Source: Mycolicibacterium bacteremicum
GTDB taxonomy: Bacteria > Actinomycetota > Actinomycetes > Mycobacteriales > Mycobacteriaceae
Direction: 5' to 3'
NCBI RefSeq assembly: GCF_002086115.1
Contig: NZ_MVHJ01000020.1
Location: forward strand, 1 to 64,000
Length of the DNA stretch: 64,000 bases
Numbering within the stretch: the stretch's first letter is position 1; each line of letters starts with the position of its first letter. Below are positions 44,440-53,956 of this stretch, in pieces. The notes below the pieces were generated by a model. It was not told the DNA's origin. It made no database searches and worked only from the letters and a program-made list of their open reading frames with translations. Made by a program: the position numbers and the translations under genes.

Positions 44440-45073
44440 CGCCGACCCGCTTACGCGGCGGCGCGGCGCGGCGCGGCAGCCGTCGTAGCACCAGCCGGAC
44501 CTGCGCCAGGTAGAGCACCGCCGACCACAGGTACAACGCCAGACCCCAGATCAGGAACGCCCAGCCGCAGGCCAGGATGACCCGGCTCCACAGCGCGTCG
44601 AACTGCCCGAGCAGCACCAGCGGCAGTCCGGACATCAGCGCGAAGGTGGCGCCCTTCCCCAGATAGGTGACCGGCAGCGCGGTCAGCCCGCGGGAACGCA
44701 GCAGCGGCAGGGTCGCCGCCAGTACCAGGTCACGACCCAGCAGCACGATGACGAACCACCACGGCACCACGCCGGCGGCGGCCAGCGCCACCGGGACCAC
44801 CACCATGTAGATGCGGTCCACGGCGGGGTCCAGCAGCTCGCCGAGCCGGGAGGACTGGTTGTCCACCAGCCGGGCGATCTTGCCGTCCGCCCAGTCGGAG
44901 AACCCGCTGAACATGAGAATCGCGACGGCGAGTGCGATCTGATCGGTTATCAGCAGCAGGTACAGGAAGACCGGTACCAGGATCAGCCGGATCACCGAGA
45001 GCACATTCGGGATGGTGAGCACCCGATCCCGACCCGGGTCGCGCTGTGTCTCCCCCGCTTCGGGCCCGCCCAT
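44432..45073 (-). CDS. pgsA2: CDP-alcohol phosphatidyltransferase PgsA2
   Basis: A 213-residue integral membrane enzyme with the complete CDP-alcohol motif DG-x2-AR-x8-G-x3-D-x3-D in SDWADGKIARLVDNQSSRLGELLDPAVDR. It has about six helices and a very basic C-terminus. Family members make phosphatidylglycerophosphate, cardiolipin or related lipids. The exact alcohol for PgsA2 (Rv1822 type) is not settled by sequence. The ATG at 45073 starts ten bases after secA2. Confidence 0.9.
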   Translation of the reverse strand: MGGPEAGETQRDPGRDRVLTIPNVLSVIRLILVPVFLYLLLITDQIALAVAILMFSGFSDWADGKIARLVDNQSSRLGELLDPAVDRIYMVVVPVALAAAGVVPWWFVIVLLGRDLVLAATLPLLRSRGLTALPVTYLGKGATFALMSGLPLVLLGQFDALWSRVILACGWAFLIWGLALYLWSAVLYLAQVRLVLRRLPRRAAPPRKRVGDG

Positions 45074-45083
45074 GGCTAGAAAC

Positions 45084-47453
45084 CTAGCGGAACACACCCG
45101 GCAGGCTCAGCGCCGACATGGCGTTGTCGGCCAGCGGGTCGTCGTGGATCATGTACGTCCACGTCGAGGTGGGCCGCGCCAGCCGGGTTAGGTCCAGGCC
45201 GGCATCACCGTCGACGATGTTGGCGGTGTCGAAGGTCTGCTGGGCCGCCTCGATCGCGTCGGCGGCCAGCGAGGCGAACGCGTCGACCGCCATCCGGTGG
45301 AACTCGTCCAGCGGACTCTGGTTGCCCAGCGCGCGCAGGCTGATGCTCTCCCGGATGTCGGCCAGGTACGCCAGGTGGTCGGCCCAGCCGCGGTCCAGGT
45401 GATACAGCATGATCAGCCGGCAGATCTCGGTCAGGCGTTCCTGCGACACCTTCTCGGCGATCTCGGCGTACCGCTTGGGCGAACGCTCTTCGAGTTCCTC
45501 CCGGGCGGCGTCGGTGCGCAGCAGGGTGTCGCGACGGTCGACCAGGATGGCGCGCTGCTGTGCGGTCAGCTGGTTGTAGCGCCAGGTGTTGGCATGCAGG
45601 TCCAGGGTCTTGCCCTCGGCCACCCGCTGGGCGTGGTCCAGCAGCGCGGCGGCCTTGGGGCTGGTGATCCGGCCGTCCCCGTCGTGCTGCAGCGGCAACT
45701 TGGTCGGGTCCAGGTGGGCGACGACGACATCGTCCTCCCAGCTGGAGAAGAACACCGAGGATCCGGGGTCGCCCTGCCGCCCGGCACGGCCGCGCAGCTG
45801 GTTGTCCAGCCGTTCGGTGTAGTGCCGGCCGGTGCCGATGACGTGCAGGCCGCCGAGTTCGGCGACGCGCTCCTTCTCGGCGTCGTCCTCGTCGACGTCG
45901 GAGCCGCCCAGGCGGATGTCGGTACCGCGGCCGGCCATCTGGGTGGACACGGTGACCCGGCCCCGTGCGCCGGCCTCGGCGATGACGGCGGCCTCCTCGG
46001 CGTCGTTCTTCGCGTTGAGCACCACCGCCGGGATGCCGGCCTTGAGCAGCCGCTCGTGCAGTTCCTCGGATTCGGCGACATCGCGGGTGCCGACCAGGAT
46101 GGGCTGCGAGGTCGCATGCACCTCGGTGATGTGCTCGACGATGGCGTCGTTCTTGGCCGCCACCGTGATGTAGACCCGGTCGGCCTCGTCCTCGCGCACG
46201 GTCGGGGTGTTCGGCGGGATCGGTGACACGCCGAGCTTGTAGAACTGGCGCAGCTGCTCACCGGCCGCCAGCGCGGTGCCGGTCATCCCGCAGACCCGCG
46301 GATAGCGGTTGATCAGTGCCTGCACGGTGATGGTGTCGAGCACCTCACCGGTCTCGGTGATGTCGATGCCCTCCTTGGCCTCGACCGCGGCCTGCAACCC
46401 GTCCGGCCAGCGCTGCAGGGAGGCGATCCGGCCACGCGAGGCGTTGATCAGGTGCACCGCATCGTCGCGGACGATGTAGTGCACATCGCGCTCCAGCAGC
46501 ACGTGCGCGTGCAGCGCCACGTTGATCTCGGTCAGCGTCGTACCGACGTGCTCCTCGGAGTACAGGTCGATGTTGCCCAGCGCGGCCTCCAGCTTGCGCG
46601 CCCCGGCGTCGGTGAGCTGCACGTTGCGGCGGTCGGCGTCGGTCTCGTACTCGGTGCCCTCACGCAGCTCGCCGACCAGACGGATGATCTCCACCCGCGG
46701 GGTCTCGCGGTGCGAGGTGCCCGCCAGCACCAGCGGCACCAGGGCCTCGTCGACCAGCACCGAGTCCGCCTCGTCGATGAGCGCCACGTCCGGGCTGGGT
46801 GAGACCAGGTCGTCGACGGAGGTGACCAGCTGATCGCGCAGCACGTCGAAGCCGATCTCGTTGACCGACCCGTAGGTCACGTTGCACGCGTAGGCCGCGC
46901 GCCGCTGCTCGGGGGTGGAGTCCGCGGTCAGCCAGCCGACGGTGAGGCCGAGCGCCTCCAGCAGCGGTCCCATCCACTCGGCATCGCGGCGGGCCAGGTA
47001 GTCGTTGACGGAGATCACGTGCACGCTGCGGCCGCCGATGGCGTATCCGGCGGCGGCGATGGCGCCGGCCAGGGTCTTGCCCTCACCGGTGGCCATCTCG
47101 ACGACATCGCCGGCCAGCATGCGCAGCGCGCCCAGGAGCTGAACATCGAACGGGCGCAGCGAGATCGCGCGTTCGGAGGCCTCCCGGACCAGCGCCAGGA
47201 ACTGCGGGATGTCCGACGAGTCGGCGAGATCGTCGAGGTTCAGCAGCCCGGCGGCCTTGCGCAGTTGCTCGTCGTCGAGCCCGGCGGCCTTGTCGTCGAA
47301 AGTGGCCGATGCCCGCACCGCGGTCATGGACTTCGCCTGGTCCTTGTCGGTGCTGGCACCCAGCAGCTTCCAGAACCGGTTGCTCAACCGTCCGGTCTTC
47401 ACGCCGCCGGATTTGGACGCCTTGGAGGTCTTGGAACTCACAGCCACAGTCAT
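45084..47453 (-). CDS. secA2: Accessory Sec translocase ATPase SecA2
   Basis: A 789-residue SecA-type motor. It has a Lys/Ser-rich N-terminus, Walker A MATGEGKTLAGAIAAAGYA (near 120), the DEAD-box LIDEADSVLVDEALVPLVLAG, and the helicase motifs VCGMTGTA and STQMAGRGTDIRLGG. The helical scaffold domain ends at the C-terminus without the zinc-binding Cys motif of SecA1. It is shorter than SecA1 and matches mycobacterial SecA2 (Rv1821), which exports a subset of proteins such as SodA in M. tuberculosis. It is divergent from the bacA-type gene. Confidence 0.96.
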   Translation of the reverse strand: MTVAVSSKTSKASKSGGVKTGRLSNRFWKLLGASTDKDQAKSMTAVRASATFDDKAAGLDDEQLRKAAGLLNLDDLADSSDIPQFLALVREASERAISLRPFDVQLLGALRMLAGDVVEMATGEGKTLAGAIAAAGYAIGGRSVHVISVNDYLARRDAEWMGPLLEALGLTVGWLTADSTPEQRRAAYACNVTYGSVNEIGFDVLRDQLVTSVDDLVSPSPDVALIDEADSVLVDEALVPLVLAGTSHRETPRVEIIRLVGELREGTEYETDADRRNVQLTDAGARKLEAALGNIDLYSEEHVGTTLTEINVALHAHVLLERDVHYIVRDDAVHLINASRGRIASLQRWPDGLQAAVEAKEGIDITETGEVLDTITVQALINRYPRVCGMTGTALAAGEQLRQFYKLGVSPIPPNTPTVREDEADRVYITVAAKNDAIVEHITEVHATSQPILVGTRDVAESEELHERLLKAGIPAVVLNAKNDAEEAAVIAEAGARGRVTVSTQMAGRGTDIRLGGSDVDEDDAEKERVAELGGLHVIGTGRHYTERLDNQLRGRAGRQGDPGSSVFFSSWEDDVVVAHLDPTKLPLQHDGDGRITSPKAAALLDHAQRVAEGKTLDLHANTWRYNQLTAQQRAILVDRRDTLLRTDAAREELEERSPKRYAEIAEKVSQERLTEICRLIMLYHLDRGWADHLAYLADIRESISLRALGNQSPLDEFHRMAVDAFASLAADAIEAAQQTFDTANIVDGDAGLDLTRLARPTSTWTYMIHDDPLADNAMSALSLPGVFR

Positions 47454-47538
47454 ACGGTACGCGGGAGCAACACCGTGGCAGCAGCGCCGTGCGGACGGCG
47501 CCGCGGCTGCGCAACTCCCTCCGGACAGCCGCACGAGG

Positions 47539-47550
47539 TACCTTGCCCGC
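47539..47550 (+). promoter_or_regulatory. -10 element for a leaderless bacA transcript
   Basis: TACCTT (47539-47544) lies six bases before the ATG at 47551, with no ribosome binding site between. This spacing predicts an mRNA beginning at the start codon. Confidence 0.42.
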
Positions 47551-49485
47551 ATGGAGATGTTCACCCCGACCCTGGACTGGGGCGACGAGCTGGTCACCTC
47601 GCTCATCTGGATCGCCCGGGCGTGGGCCATCGCGGCGGTGAGCACCCTGGTGGTGCTGGTGCTGTTGGCGAAGTTCACCACCTGGGGTCGGCAGTTCTGG
47701 CGCGTCACCGGTTCCTATTTCTCCGGTCGGGAATCGCTGAGGGTCTGGTTGTGGCTGTCGGCGATCCTGCTGTCGGTCATCGCCGGCGTGCGCATCGACG
47801 TGCTGCTGAGCTTCCAGGGCAACGACATGATGAGCGCGGCCCAGGTTGCGGTGCAGGGCCTGTCCGGCGGCGACGAGGCCGTCCGTCAGTCCGGGGTCGA
47901 CGGATTCTGGTTCGCCATCTGGACTTTCGCGGTGCTGGCCACCATCCACGTGACCCGGGTGATGCTCGACCTGTTCATGATGCAGCGGTTCATGTTGGCC
48001 TGGCGCGCCTGGCTGACCGGGCGGCTGACCAACGACTGGCTCGACGGCAAGGCGTACTACCGCAGCCGGTTCATCGACGACACCATCGACAACCCGGATC
48101 AGCGCATCCAGGCCGATATCGACATCTTCACCGCCAACATCGGACCGCTGCCCAACACCCCGAACAACACCAGCGGCGCGACCCTGCTGTTCGGGGCGAT
48201 CGAGGCCATCGCATCGGTCATTTCGTTCACCGCGATTCTGTGGAACCTGTCGGGCAACTACGAGATGTTCGGCGTCAACGTCCCGCGCGCGATGTTCTGG
48301 ATCGCGATCGTCTACGTGCTCATCGCCACGGTCATCGCGTTCTGGATCGGCCGCCCCATCATCCGGCTGACCTTCGACAACGAGAAGTACAACGCCGCCT
48401 TCCGGTACGCGCTGGTGCGCTTGCGCGACGCCTCGGAGTCGGTGGCGTTCTACCGCGGCGAGGTCGCCGAAAGGGTGCAGCTGCGCAAGCGGTTCGAACC
48501 GATCGTCGCCAACTACAAGCGCTACCTGAACCGGTCCATCGGGTTCTACGGCTGGAACCTGACGGTCAGCCAGATCATCAATCCGTTGCCGTGGATCATC
48601 CAGGCGCCGCGCCTGTTCGCCGGCGAGATCCAGCTCGGCGATGTCTCGCAGACCTCGTCGGCGTTCGGCAGCATCCAGAATTCGCTGTCGTTCTTCCGTA
48701 ACTCCTATGACGCGTTCGCCGGCTGGCGGGCGTCGATCATCCGTCTGCACGGCCTGGTGATCGCCAACGAAGAGGGCCGCGCGCTGCCCGAGCTGACCGT
48801 CGAGCCGTGCGGCAGCTGCCCGGTCGAGATCCAGGACGTCGACGTCCAGACGCCATCCGGCGAGGTGCTGATCGAAGACCTGAACCTGTCGATGTATCCC
48901 GGGGACACCCTGATCATCACCGGCCAGTCCGGCACCGGCAAGACGACCCTGCTGCGCAGCCTCGCCCAGCTGTGGCCGTTCACCAGCGGCACGCTGCGCT
49001 GCCCGGACGGCATCAACGAGACGATCTTCCTGTCGCAGATGCCCTATGTGCCGCTCGGTGACCTGCGCGCCGTGGTGTCCTACCCCAAGGGTCCCGATGA
49101 GCTCACCGACGCAGAACTGACGAGCGCACTGGAGAAGGTGTCGCTGCCGCAGTTGGCCGGCCGCCTGAACGAGGTGGCCGACTGGGTCAAGGTGCTCTCA
49201 CCCGGCGAGCAGCAGCGCATCGCATTCGCGCGGGTGCTGCTGACCAAACCGCGGGTGGTCTTCCTCGACGAGGCCACCTCGGCGCTGGACGAGGGCCTGG
49301 AGTACACCATGTACAACCTGGTGCGCCGGGAGCTGCCGGACACCATCCTGGTCAGCGTCACCCATCGCAGCACCGTCGGTCAGCATCACGAGCAGCATCT
49401 GCATCTGCTCGGCGGCGGCCAGTGGGTGCTCGGTGACGTCGACGCCGAGACCGGCAAGCCCCGCACGGCGCCCGCACCGGAGTAG
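47551..49485 (+). CDS. bacA: BacA-type ABC transporter (Rv1819c-like)
   Basis: A 644-residue fused half-transporter: a SbmA/BacA-like membrane domain (about 1-380; GQFWRVTGSYF-type start, YYRSRFIDDTIDNPDQRIQADIDIF) and a nucleotide-binding domain. Walker A is GQSGTGKT near 457, the signature LSPGEQQR near 549 and Walker B VVFLDEATSALD near 569. M. tuberculosis Rv1819c has the same fusion and is reported to import cobalamin and hydrophilic peptides such as bleomycin through a large cavity. All ATPase motifs are intact. Confidence 0.95.
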   Translation: MEMFTPTLDWGDELVTSLIWIARAWAIAAVSTLVVLVLLAKFTTWGRQFWRVTGSYFSGRESLRVWLWLSAILLSVIAGVRIDVLLSFQGNDMMSAAQVAVQGLSGGDEAVRQSGVDGFWFAIWTFAVLATIHVTRVMLDLFMMQRFMLAWRAWLTGRLTNDWLDGKAYYRSRFIDDTIDNPDQRIQADIDIFTANIGPLPNTPNNTSGATLLFGAIEAIASVISFTAILWNLSGNYEMFGVNVPRAMFWIAIVYVLIATVIAFWIGRPIIRLTFDNEKYNAAFRYALVRLRDASESVAFYRGEVAERVQLRKRFEPIVANYKRYLNRSIGFYGWNLTVSQIINPLPWIIQAPRLFAGEIQLGDVSQTSSAFGSIQNSLSFFRNSYDAFAGWRASIIRLHGLVIANEEGRALPELTVEPCGSCPVEIQDVDVQTPSGEVLIEDLNLSMYPGDTLIITGQSGTGKTTLLRSLAQLWPFTSGTLRCPDGINETIFLSQMPYVPLGDLRAVVSYPKGPDELTDAELTSALEKVSLPQLAGRLNEVADWVKVLSPGEQQRIAFARVLLTKPRVVFLDEATSALDEGLEYTMYNLVRRELPDTILVSVTHRSTVGQHHEQHLHLLGGGQWVLGDVDAETGKPRTAPAPE

Positions 49486-49512
49486 TCCCGGCCTGACGTC
49501 CTCGGTTCGAGT

Positions 49513-49559
49513 GTCGGCTTGGGTGCGAAGAATCGTCGAGATCTCGCACACAAGCCGAC
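49513..49559. terminator. Bidirectional terminator hairpin
   Basis: 16-bp arms 49513-49528 and 49544-49559 pair with one mismatch around a 15-base loop. It separates the convergent bacA-type and flavoprotein genes. Confidence 0.72.
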
Positions 49560-49578
49560 GTTCGGTGCGACGTCTCAC

Positions 49579-51060
49579 CTACCGCTGCGCCGCGTGTCCG
49601 CCCGCCCGCCGCCCGAAGAACGAGCCCTCGCCCAGCTGTACCCCGCTGGCGTACCCCTTACCGTCACGGGCGATGTTGGACGCACACGCCCCCGCCGCGT
49701 ACAGCCCGGGGATCGGGGCACCTGCCGCGTCGAGCACCTCGCCGTCCAGTGACACCGTCAAGCCACCCATGGTGAACCCGGAGTACATCGCCACCCCGAG
49801 CGTGAGGTCGAAGACCGCAAATGGCCCGGTGTCCTGGGCGGCGAGGTAATCCGGCTGCTTGTGGAAATCGGGGTCGACCCCGTCCGCTGCGTTGGCGTTG
49901 TAGCGCTCCAGGGTGGCCGCCAGATTTCCGGACGGGATCCCCAGCGCCTCTTCGATCTCGGCGACGGTCTCGTAGCCGTCGATGAACTTGATCAGCGGCA
50001 TCTCGGGCATCTGCATGTGCGCCTCGTCGACGATGAGGTAGGCGGCCTGGTCGGGCTGCTCGAGCACGAACGCCGAGGTGCGGGAATGGTAGGAATCCTC
50101 GGCGACGAACCGCCGGCCGTCCTTGTTCACGATCACCCCGGTCAACAGGATCTCCGGCGGGTAGGCCGCCGCGGTGATGAACGCCTGGTCCAGATTCTTG
50201 GCCACCCCGCCCGCCGACACGCCCAGCTTGATGCCCAGGCCGTCGTCGTTCGGGTTGCCCAGGATGTACGGCGCCACCATGCCGTGATGCTTGGTTTTGC
50301 GTTCCTGCCCGAGCTCGGGGGTGTACTGCGCCACCATCTCGGCGTTCATCGCGAACCCACCCGCCGCGATGACGACCGATTTCGCCTTGACCGCACCGGT
50401 TTCGGTGAAGTGCTTCCACGCCACGCCGACCACGGCACCGTCGGAGACGACCAGGTTGGTGGCACCGGTCTCATAGCGGAACTGCACGCCGAGTTCGGCG
50501 GCCCGCTTGAGCAACAACTGGATCACCATGTCGGCGCCGCCGAGTTCGCCGGGCACCGGCACCGAATGGCCCCGCGGCGCCGGCCTGGCCTGCTCGATGA
50601 ACGGCCACACCTTCTCATTGCCGGTGTAGGACAACCCCTCGGTGCCCGGCGGCACCACGACCTTGCCCGGGTAATAGCTGCGCTCGAACTGAAAGCCAAG
50701 CGACTCAAGCCAATCGAAGTGTTCGACACTCTGGTCGCAGTAGGCACGGATCTTGTCCAGCTCCGGATCCTCGGTCACCGCGACCAGATACTTGTACATC
50801 TCCTCGGGACTGTCCTCGTGCCCGGTCGCCTGCTGCACCGCTGTACCGCCACCGAGGTAGAAGTGCCCGCCGGCCATCGAGGTGGTGCCCCCCGCCGCGG
50901 CGGCCCGCTCCAGCACCAGCACCCGGGCGCCGGACTCGGCCGCCGTCACCGCCGCGCACCCCCCGGCGATGCCGAACCCGACGACCACCACGTCGACGTC
51001 GTCGGAGAAGGCGCCGGCTTCGGTGGCACCGACGGTGGCCGGGATCTGCTGCAGGGTCAT
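49579..51060 (-). CDS. FAD-dependent oxidoreductase (Rv1817-like, KstD/fumarate-reductase type)
   Basis: A 493-residue flavoprotein. The FAD motif VVVVGFGIAGGCAAVTAAESGARVLVLERA and the second GGT-TSMAGGHFYLGGG segment are typical. C-terminal GLYAAGACASNIARDGKGYASGVQLGEGSFFGRRAG closes the FAD site. The family includes 3-ketosteroid dehydrogenases and fumarate reductases; the active residues for either are not clear, so the substrate is open. A VOC gene lies 19 bases upstream on the same strand and is probably cotranscribed. Confidence 0.87.
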   Translation of the reverse strand: MTLQQIPATVGATEAGAFSDDVDVVVVGFGIAGGCAAVTAAESGARVLVLERAAAAGGTTSMAGGHFYLGGGTAVQQATGHEDSPEEMYKYLVAVTEDPELDKIRAYCDQSVEHFDWLESLGFQFERSYYPGKVVVPPGTEGLSYTGNEKVWPFIEQARPAPRGHSVPVPGELGGADMVIQLLLKRAAELGVQFRYETGATNLVVSDGAVVGVAWKHFTETGAVKAKSVVIAAGGFAMNAEMVAQYTPELGQERKTKHHGMVAPYILGNPNDDGLGIKLGVSAGGVAKNLDQAFITAAAYPPEILLTGVIVNKDGRRFVAEDSYHSRTSAFVLEQPDQAAYLIVDEAHMQMPEMPLIKFIDGYETVAEIEEALGIPSGNLAATLERYNANAADGVDPDFHKQPDYLAAQDTGPFAVFDLTLGVAMYSGFTMGGLTVSLDGEVLDAAGAPIPGLYAAGACASNIARDGKGYASGVQLGEGSFFGRRAGGHAAQR

Positions 51061-51079
51061 GTTGTCTCCTCGGGCGCGG

Positions 51080-51574
51080 TCACTGTTGCTGCTGTTTGAT
51101 GTGGTCGAAGAAGGCCTGAATCTCGTCCGGGATATAGGCGATCTCGAGGTAGGGCACGCCGGCGGCGGCGCCGTCGACGTAACCGAAGCGCATGCCGCCG
51201 GGCATCACGCCCCGGGTGACGACGGGGGCACCGGCGGCGCCGGCCTCGTGCAGCGCGGCCTCGAAGGCGTCCTCGTCGGGAACCGCGCGGCAGATGTGAT
51301 GCAGACCGGGGCCGGAGGCCGCCAGGAATTCGGCGTAGATGCTGTCGCCGCGCACCGGGGCGATCAGCTCGAGCTGCAGATCACCGGCATAGCTCAGCGA
51401 GATGTCGGCGACGAAGTCCGCCGGCGCACCGCGATGGGTGCAGCCGTCCGGCCCGAAGTGCACACCGGGCATGCGGAACCACGACCGCGTACCGAGCAGC
51501 GCGGTGAGAAGCCGCTCGGTGGCGTCGAGGTCGCCGGTCACCCAGGCAACCTGGACAGGTGTCTGATCAGCCAT
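51080..51574 (-). CDS. VOC-family (glyoxalase-like) protein
   Basis: A 164-residue protein with the paired beta-alpha-beta-beta-beta modules of the vicinal oxygen chelate fold. VQVAWVTGDLDATERLLTALLG opens module 1, and GPGLHHICRAVPDEDAFEAAL opens module 2 with a metal-ligand His. LQLELIAPVRG and VPYLEIAYI carry the acidic ligands. It ends in a Gln-rich tail. The reaction is unknown; it probably works with the flavoprotein downstream. Confidence 0.82.
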   Translation of the reverse strand: MADQTPVQVAWVTGDLDATERLLTALLGTRSWFRMPGVHFGPDGCTHRGAPADFVADISLSYAGDLQLELIAPVRGDSIYAEFLAASGPGLHHICRAVPDEDAFEAALHEAGAAGAPVVTRGVMPGGMRFGYVDGAAAGVPYLEIAYIPDEIQAFFDHIKQQQQ

Positions 51575-51619
51575 CGCAGTGAGAATATCGCCAGCGCGCC
51601 GGGATGGCTAGAACAGGTT

Positions 51620-52309
51620 CTAGTTTTGCCCCGCGTCGCCGGTCAAGGTGCGCGCCAGCACCTCGATCTGGGCGTCGAACACCGCGCGCGGGTCGGTGAG
51701 GGTGTCCGCCCCGTACTGCCCGAACACCTCCAGGCTGATGGCACCGACCAGCGCGGCCCAGACGAGCAGGCACCGAATCATCAGCCGGTCACCGCCGGCA
51801 AAACCGAACTCCTGCCGGATACCGTCGAAATCGGAGGAAACCGGTTCGCCGACAGCACCTTTCGGATCCATCACCACTCCGTCGCGCACGCCGTCGGCGA
51901 TGACCGCGAACAGTGTGGCGATCACCCGGGTGCCCGGCCCCACCGTCAACTCGGCCGGCGCGTGATACCCGGGCACCGGACTGCCGTAGAGCAGCGCCCA
52001 GCGCGCGGGCTGCGCCAGCGCCCAGGCGCGCGCGGCATGAGCCAGCGCTGCGAACCGGGTTCCCCACGGCCCGGACGCCGCGGCGGCATCGACCGCGTCG
52101 GCGAGTTCGTCGTAGGCATCGACCAGGAGCAGTGTCAGCAGATCATCGCGACCGGCGACATAGCGATAGACGGCCGAGGACACCATGCCGAGGTCGCGGG
52201 CGATCGCCCGCAGCGACAGACCGGCCGCCCCATCGGTGACCAGGTGCCGACGTCCGACCTCGATGATCGCCGCCTCGATCCGTTCCCGGGTGTCCTGCCG
52301 CTTGCCCAC
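51620..52309 (-). CDS. TetR-family regulator (Rv1816-like)
   Basis: A 229-residue protein with the N-terminal HTH DTRERIEAAIIEVGRRHLVTDGAAGLSLRAIARDLGMVSSAVYRYVAGRDDLLTLL and a ligand-binding helical domain. The GTG at 52309 gives the usual family length; a longer frame would extend into the promoter of the divergent Ddn-like gene. It may control that gene or the VOC-flavoprotein pair, by position only. Confidence 0.9.
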   Translation of the reverse strand: MGKRQDTRERIEAAIIEVGRRHLVTDGAAGLSLRAIARDLGMVSSAVYRYVAGRDDLLTLLLVDAYDELADAVDAAAASGPWGTRFAALAHAARAWALAQPARWALLYGSPVPGYHAPAELTVGPGTRVIATLFAVIADGVRDGVVMDPKGAVGEPVSSDFDGIRQEFGFAGGDRLMIRCLLVWAALVGAISLEVFGQYGADTLTDPRAVFDAQIEVLARTLTGDAGQN

Positions 52310-52410
52310 GGCGGCCAGTCTGCCACAAACGAGAACACTGCTCTTGAATTTCTGGCGAGTCGATGTCACAGTTGAAAAGAGAGCACCGCTCACACTTTGA
52401 AAGGATCGAG

Positions 52411-52851
52411 ATGACCACTCGTTACGACGAACCGAACCGCCTCGCCCGGGCAGCCAACGCCGTCATCCGGCAACTGGCCGAATTGGGTGTCGAGATCGCC
52501 GGCAGTCGCGCGCTGCGGGTGCGCGGCCGCACGACCGGCAAGTGGCGGCCGGTCGTGGTCAACGTGTTGACCGTCGACGGCCGCGATTATGTGGTGGCCA
52601 CCCGCGGGAACACGCAGTGGGTACGCAACGCCCGGGCGGCAGGGTTCGTGGAAACCGGCCCGCGATGGAGGCGCACCCGGCTACGCGTGGTGGAGATCGC
52701 CGATGCGGAGAAGCCGGATCTGATCCGGCGTTATCTGGATCGTTGGTTCTGGGAAGTGAAGGGTCACGCCGGCGGGCTGACGCCCTCGTCGACCGAATCC
52801 GAGGTCAGGGAGATCGCCGCCTCGATACCGGTGTTCGAGCTGGCCGGCTGA
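52411..52851 (+). CDS. Deazaflavin(F420)-dependent nitroreductase-family protein (Ddn-like)
   Basis: A 146-residue split-beta-barrel protein. The motif LRVRGRTTGKWRPVVVNVLTVDGRDYVVATRGNTQWVRNARAAG is characteristic of Ddn/FQR-type F420-binding proteins. Members reduce quinones or nitro compounds with F420H2. The ATG at 52411 has GAAAGGA upstream. The last 88 bases overlap the 3' end of the convergent protease gene. Confidence 0.88.
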   Translation: MTTRYDEPNRLARAANAVIRQLAELGVEIAGSRALRVRGRTTGKWRPVVVNVLTVDGRDYVVATRGNTQWVRNARAAGFVETGPRWRRTRLRVVEIADAEKPDLIRRYLDRWFWEVKGHAGGLTPSSTESEVREIAASIPVFELAG

Positions 52852-53507
52852 GTACCGACCGCCTCGCGGATCCGCGGGACGGTGGCCTGCCAGGACACCG
52901 CGGTCGGGGCGCCGCCCCAGGTGCTGTTGAACAGGCCGACGATGACGGCGTTGCCGTCGGGCCCCACGACGTACACCGGACCGCCGGAGTCACCCTTCTG
53001 ACTGACCACACCGTCCTTCATGGTGAACCAGCCGTTGTTGACGGCGGCGACCGTCCCGCAGCTCTCGCCGGTCACGATGCCGAAGTGGCAGACCGGCTGC
53101 CCCGGCTGTTGCACCGGCAGCGACTGGTCCATCACCAACGGGCGCCCGCCGGGCAGCGCGGTGTTGACCGCGACATCGGGATGCAGGGTGATGGCGCCCC
53201 AGTCGGCGAGTTGGTGGTCGCCGGTGACCGTGGCACCGTCCGGGGTGTTGTCATCGAAGAGGGCCATCGCACCGACGACGTTGCCGAACCGATCGGTGAC
53301 CGGGCCCTCGCCGCGGCAGTGACCGGCCGTGAAGGCCACCCGGGCCACGGGATCGACGAATCCGAGCGTGCACATCGTGCTGCCCTGCCGGATCTCCATG
53401 CCGGGGTGCACCGTGACGCCCGGATCGGCGCCGGCCGGGGCCGCCGGGGACAGCGTCACGGCCGCGGCGGCCGCCGCGACCATCGTCAGGAACCGCCGTG
53501 CACGCAT
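52764..53507 (-). CDS. Secreted trypsin-like serine protease (Rv1815-like)
   Basis: A 247-residue protein with a signal peptide (MRARRFLTMVAAAAAAVTL, cleavage near AGA/DPG). The chymotrypsin-fold triad is His in FTAGHC, Asp in HQLADWGAI and Ser in QKGDSGGPVYVVG. Four Cys residues could form two disulfides. It matches Rv1815 but has a longer C-terminus (from about TQPASSNTG) that is read antisense through the Ddn-like gene. Exported, with activity expected. Confidence 0.85.
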   Translation of the reverse strand: MRARRFLTMVAAAAAAVTLSPAAPAGADPGVTVHPGMEIRQGSTMCTLGFVDPVARVAFTAGHCRGEGPVTDRFGNVVGAMALFDDNTPDGATVTGDHQLADWGAITLHPDVAVNTALPGGRPLVMDQSLPVQQPGQPVCHFGIVTGESCGTVAAVNNGWFTMKDGVVSQKGDSGGPVYVVGPDGNAVIVGLFNSTWGGAPTAVSWQATVPRIREAVGTQPASSNTGIEAAISLTSDSVDEGVSPPA

Positions 53508-53662
53508 CCAGCCCTCCGATCCTCCCACCCCTTGCGGACGAAGCTACCGGGGTGCTGTCAGGGGAATCGGATAACGGTCAGATCTCGTTACACCACACGT
53601 CTCGTAACAGCCCGTGTGTCACACCAGTAACACGCGCACCATAACGTAACGTTCTCGACCCC

Positions 53663-53878
53663 CTACGGCAGGGTGAGGATCTGTCCGGGATGGACCAGAT
53701 CGACGTCGGTGAGACCGCTGGCATCCGCGATTCGCCGGCTCTGGTTGCCGTCGCCGTAGAACCGTTCCGCGATCCCCCACAACGTGTCGCCGGACACCAC
53801 GGCGTAGGTCCGCGGCCCCGGGCACGGTGACGCCGGAGCCGGTTCGGGCTTCCTGGCGCGTTGAAGTCGAATCCCCAT
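53663..53878 (-). CDS. Small LysM-domain protein
   Basis: A 71-residue protein consisting of a basic N-terminus and one LysM domain: YAVVSGDTLWGIAERFYGDGNQSRRIADASGLTDVDLVHPGQILTLP. LysM binds N-acetylglucosamine glycans such as peptidoglycan. No signal peptide is seen in the form starting at 53878. That start has GGGGAG upstream, whereas a longer in-frame start at 53950 does not add one. The role is unknown. Confidence 0.82.
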   Translation of the reverse strand: MGIRLQRARKPEPAPASPCPGPRTYAVVSGDTLWGIAERFYGDGNQSRRIADASGLTDVDLVHPGQILTLP

Positions 53879-53956
53879 GGCGTTCTCCCCTCGTCCCACC
53901 AGCGTAGACACCACCGCGCGTGGGCGGCCCGGTTTGAACCCGCCACACAAGTCCGA

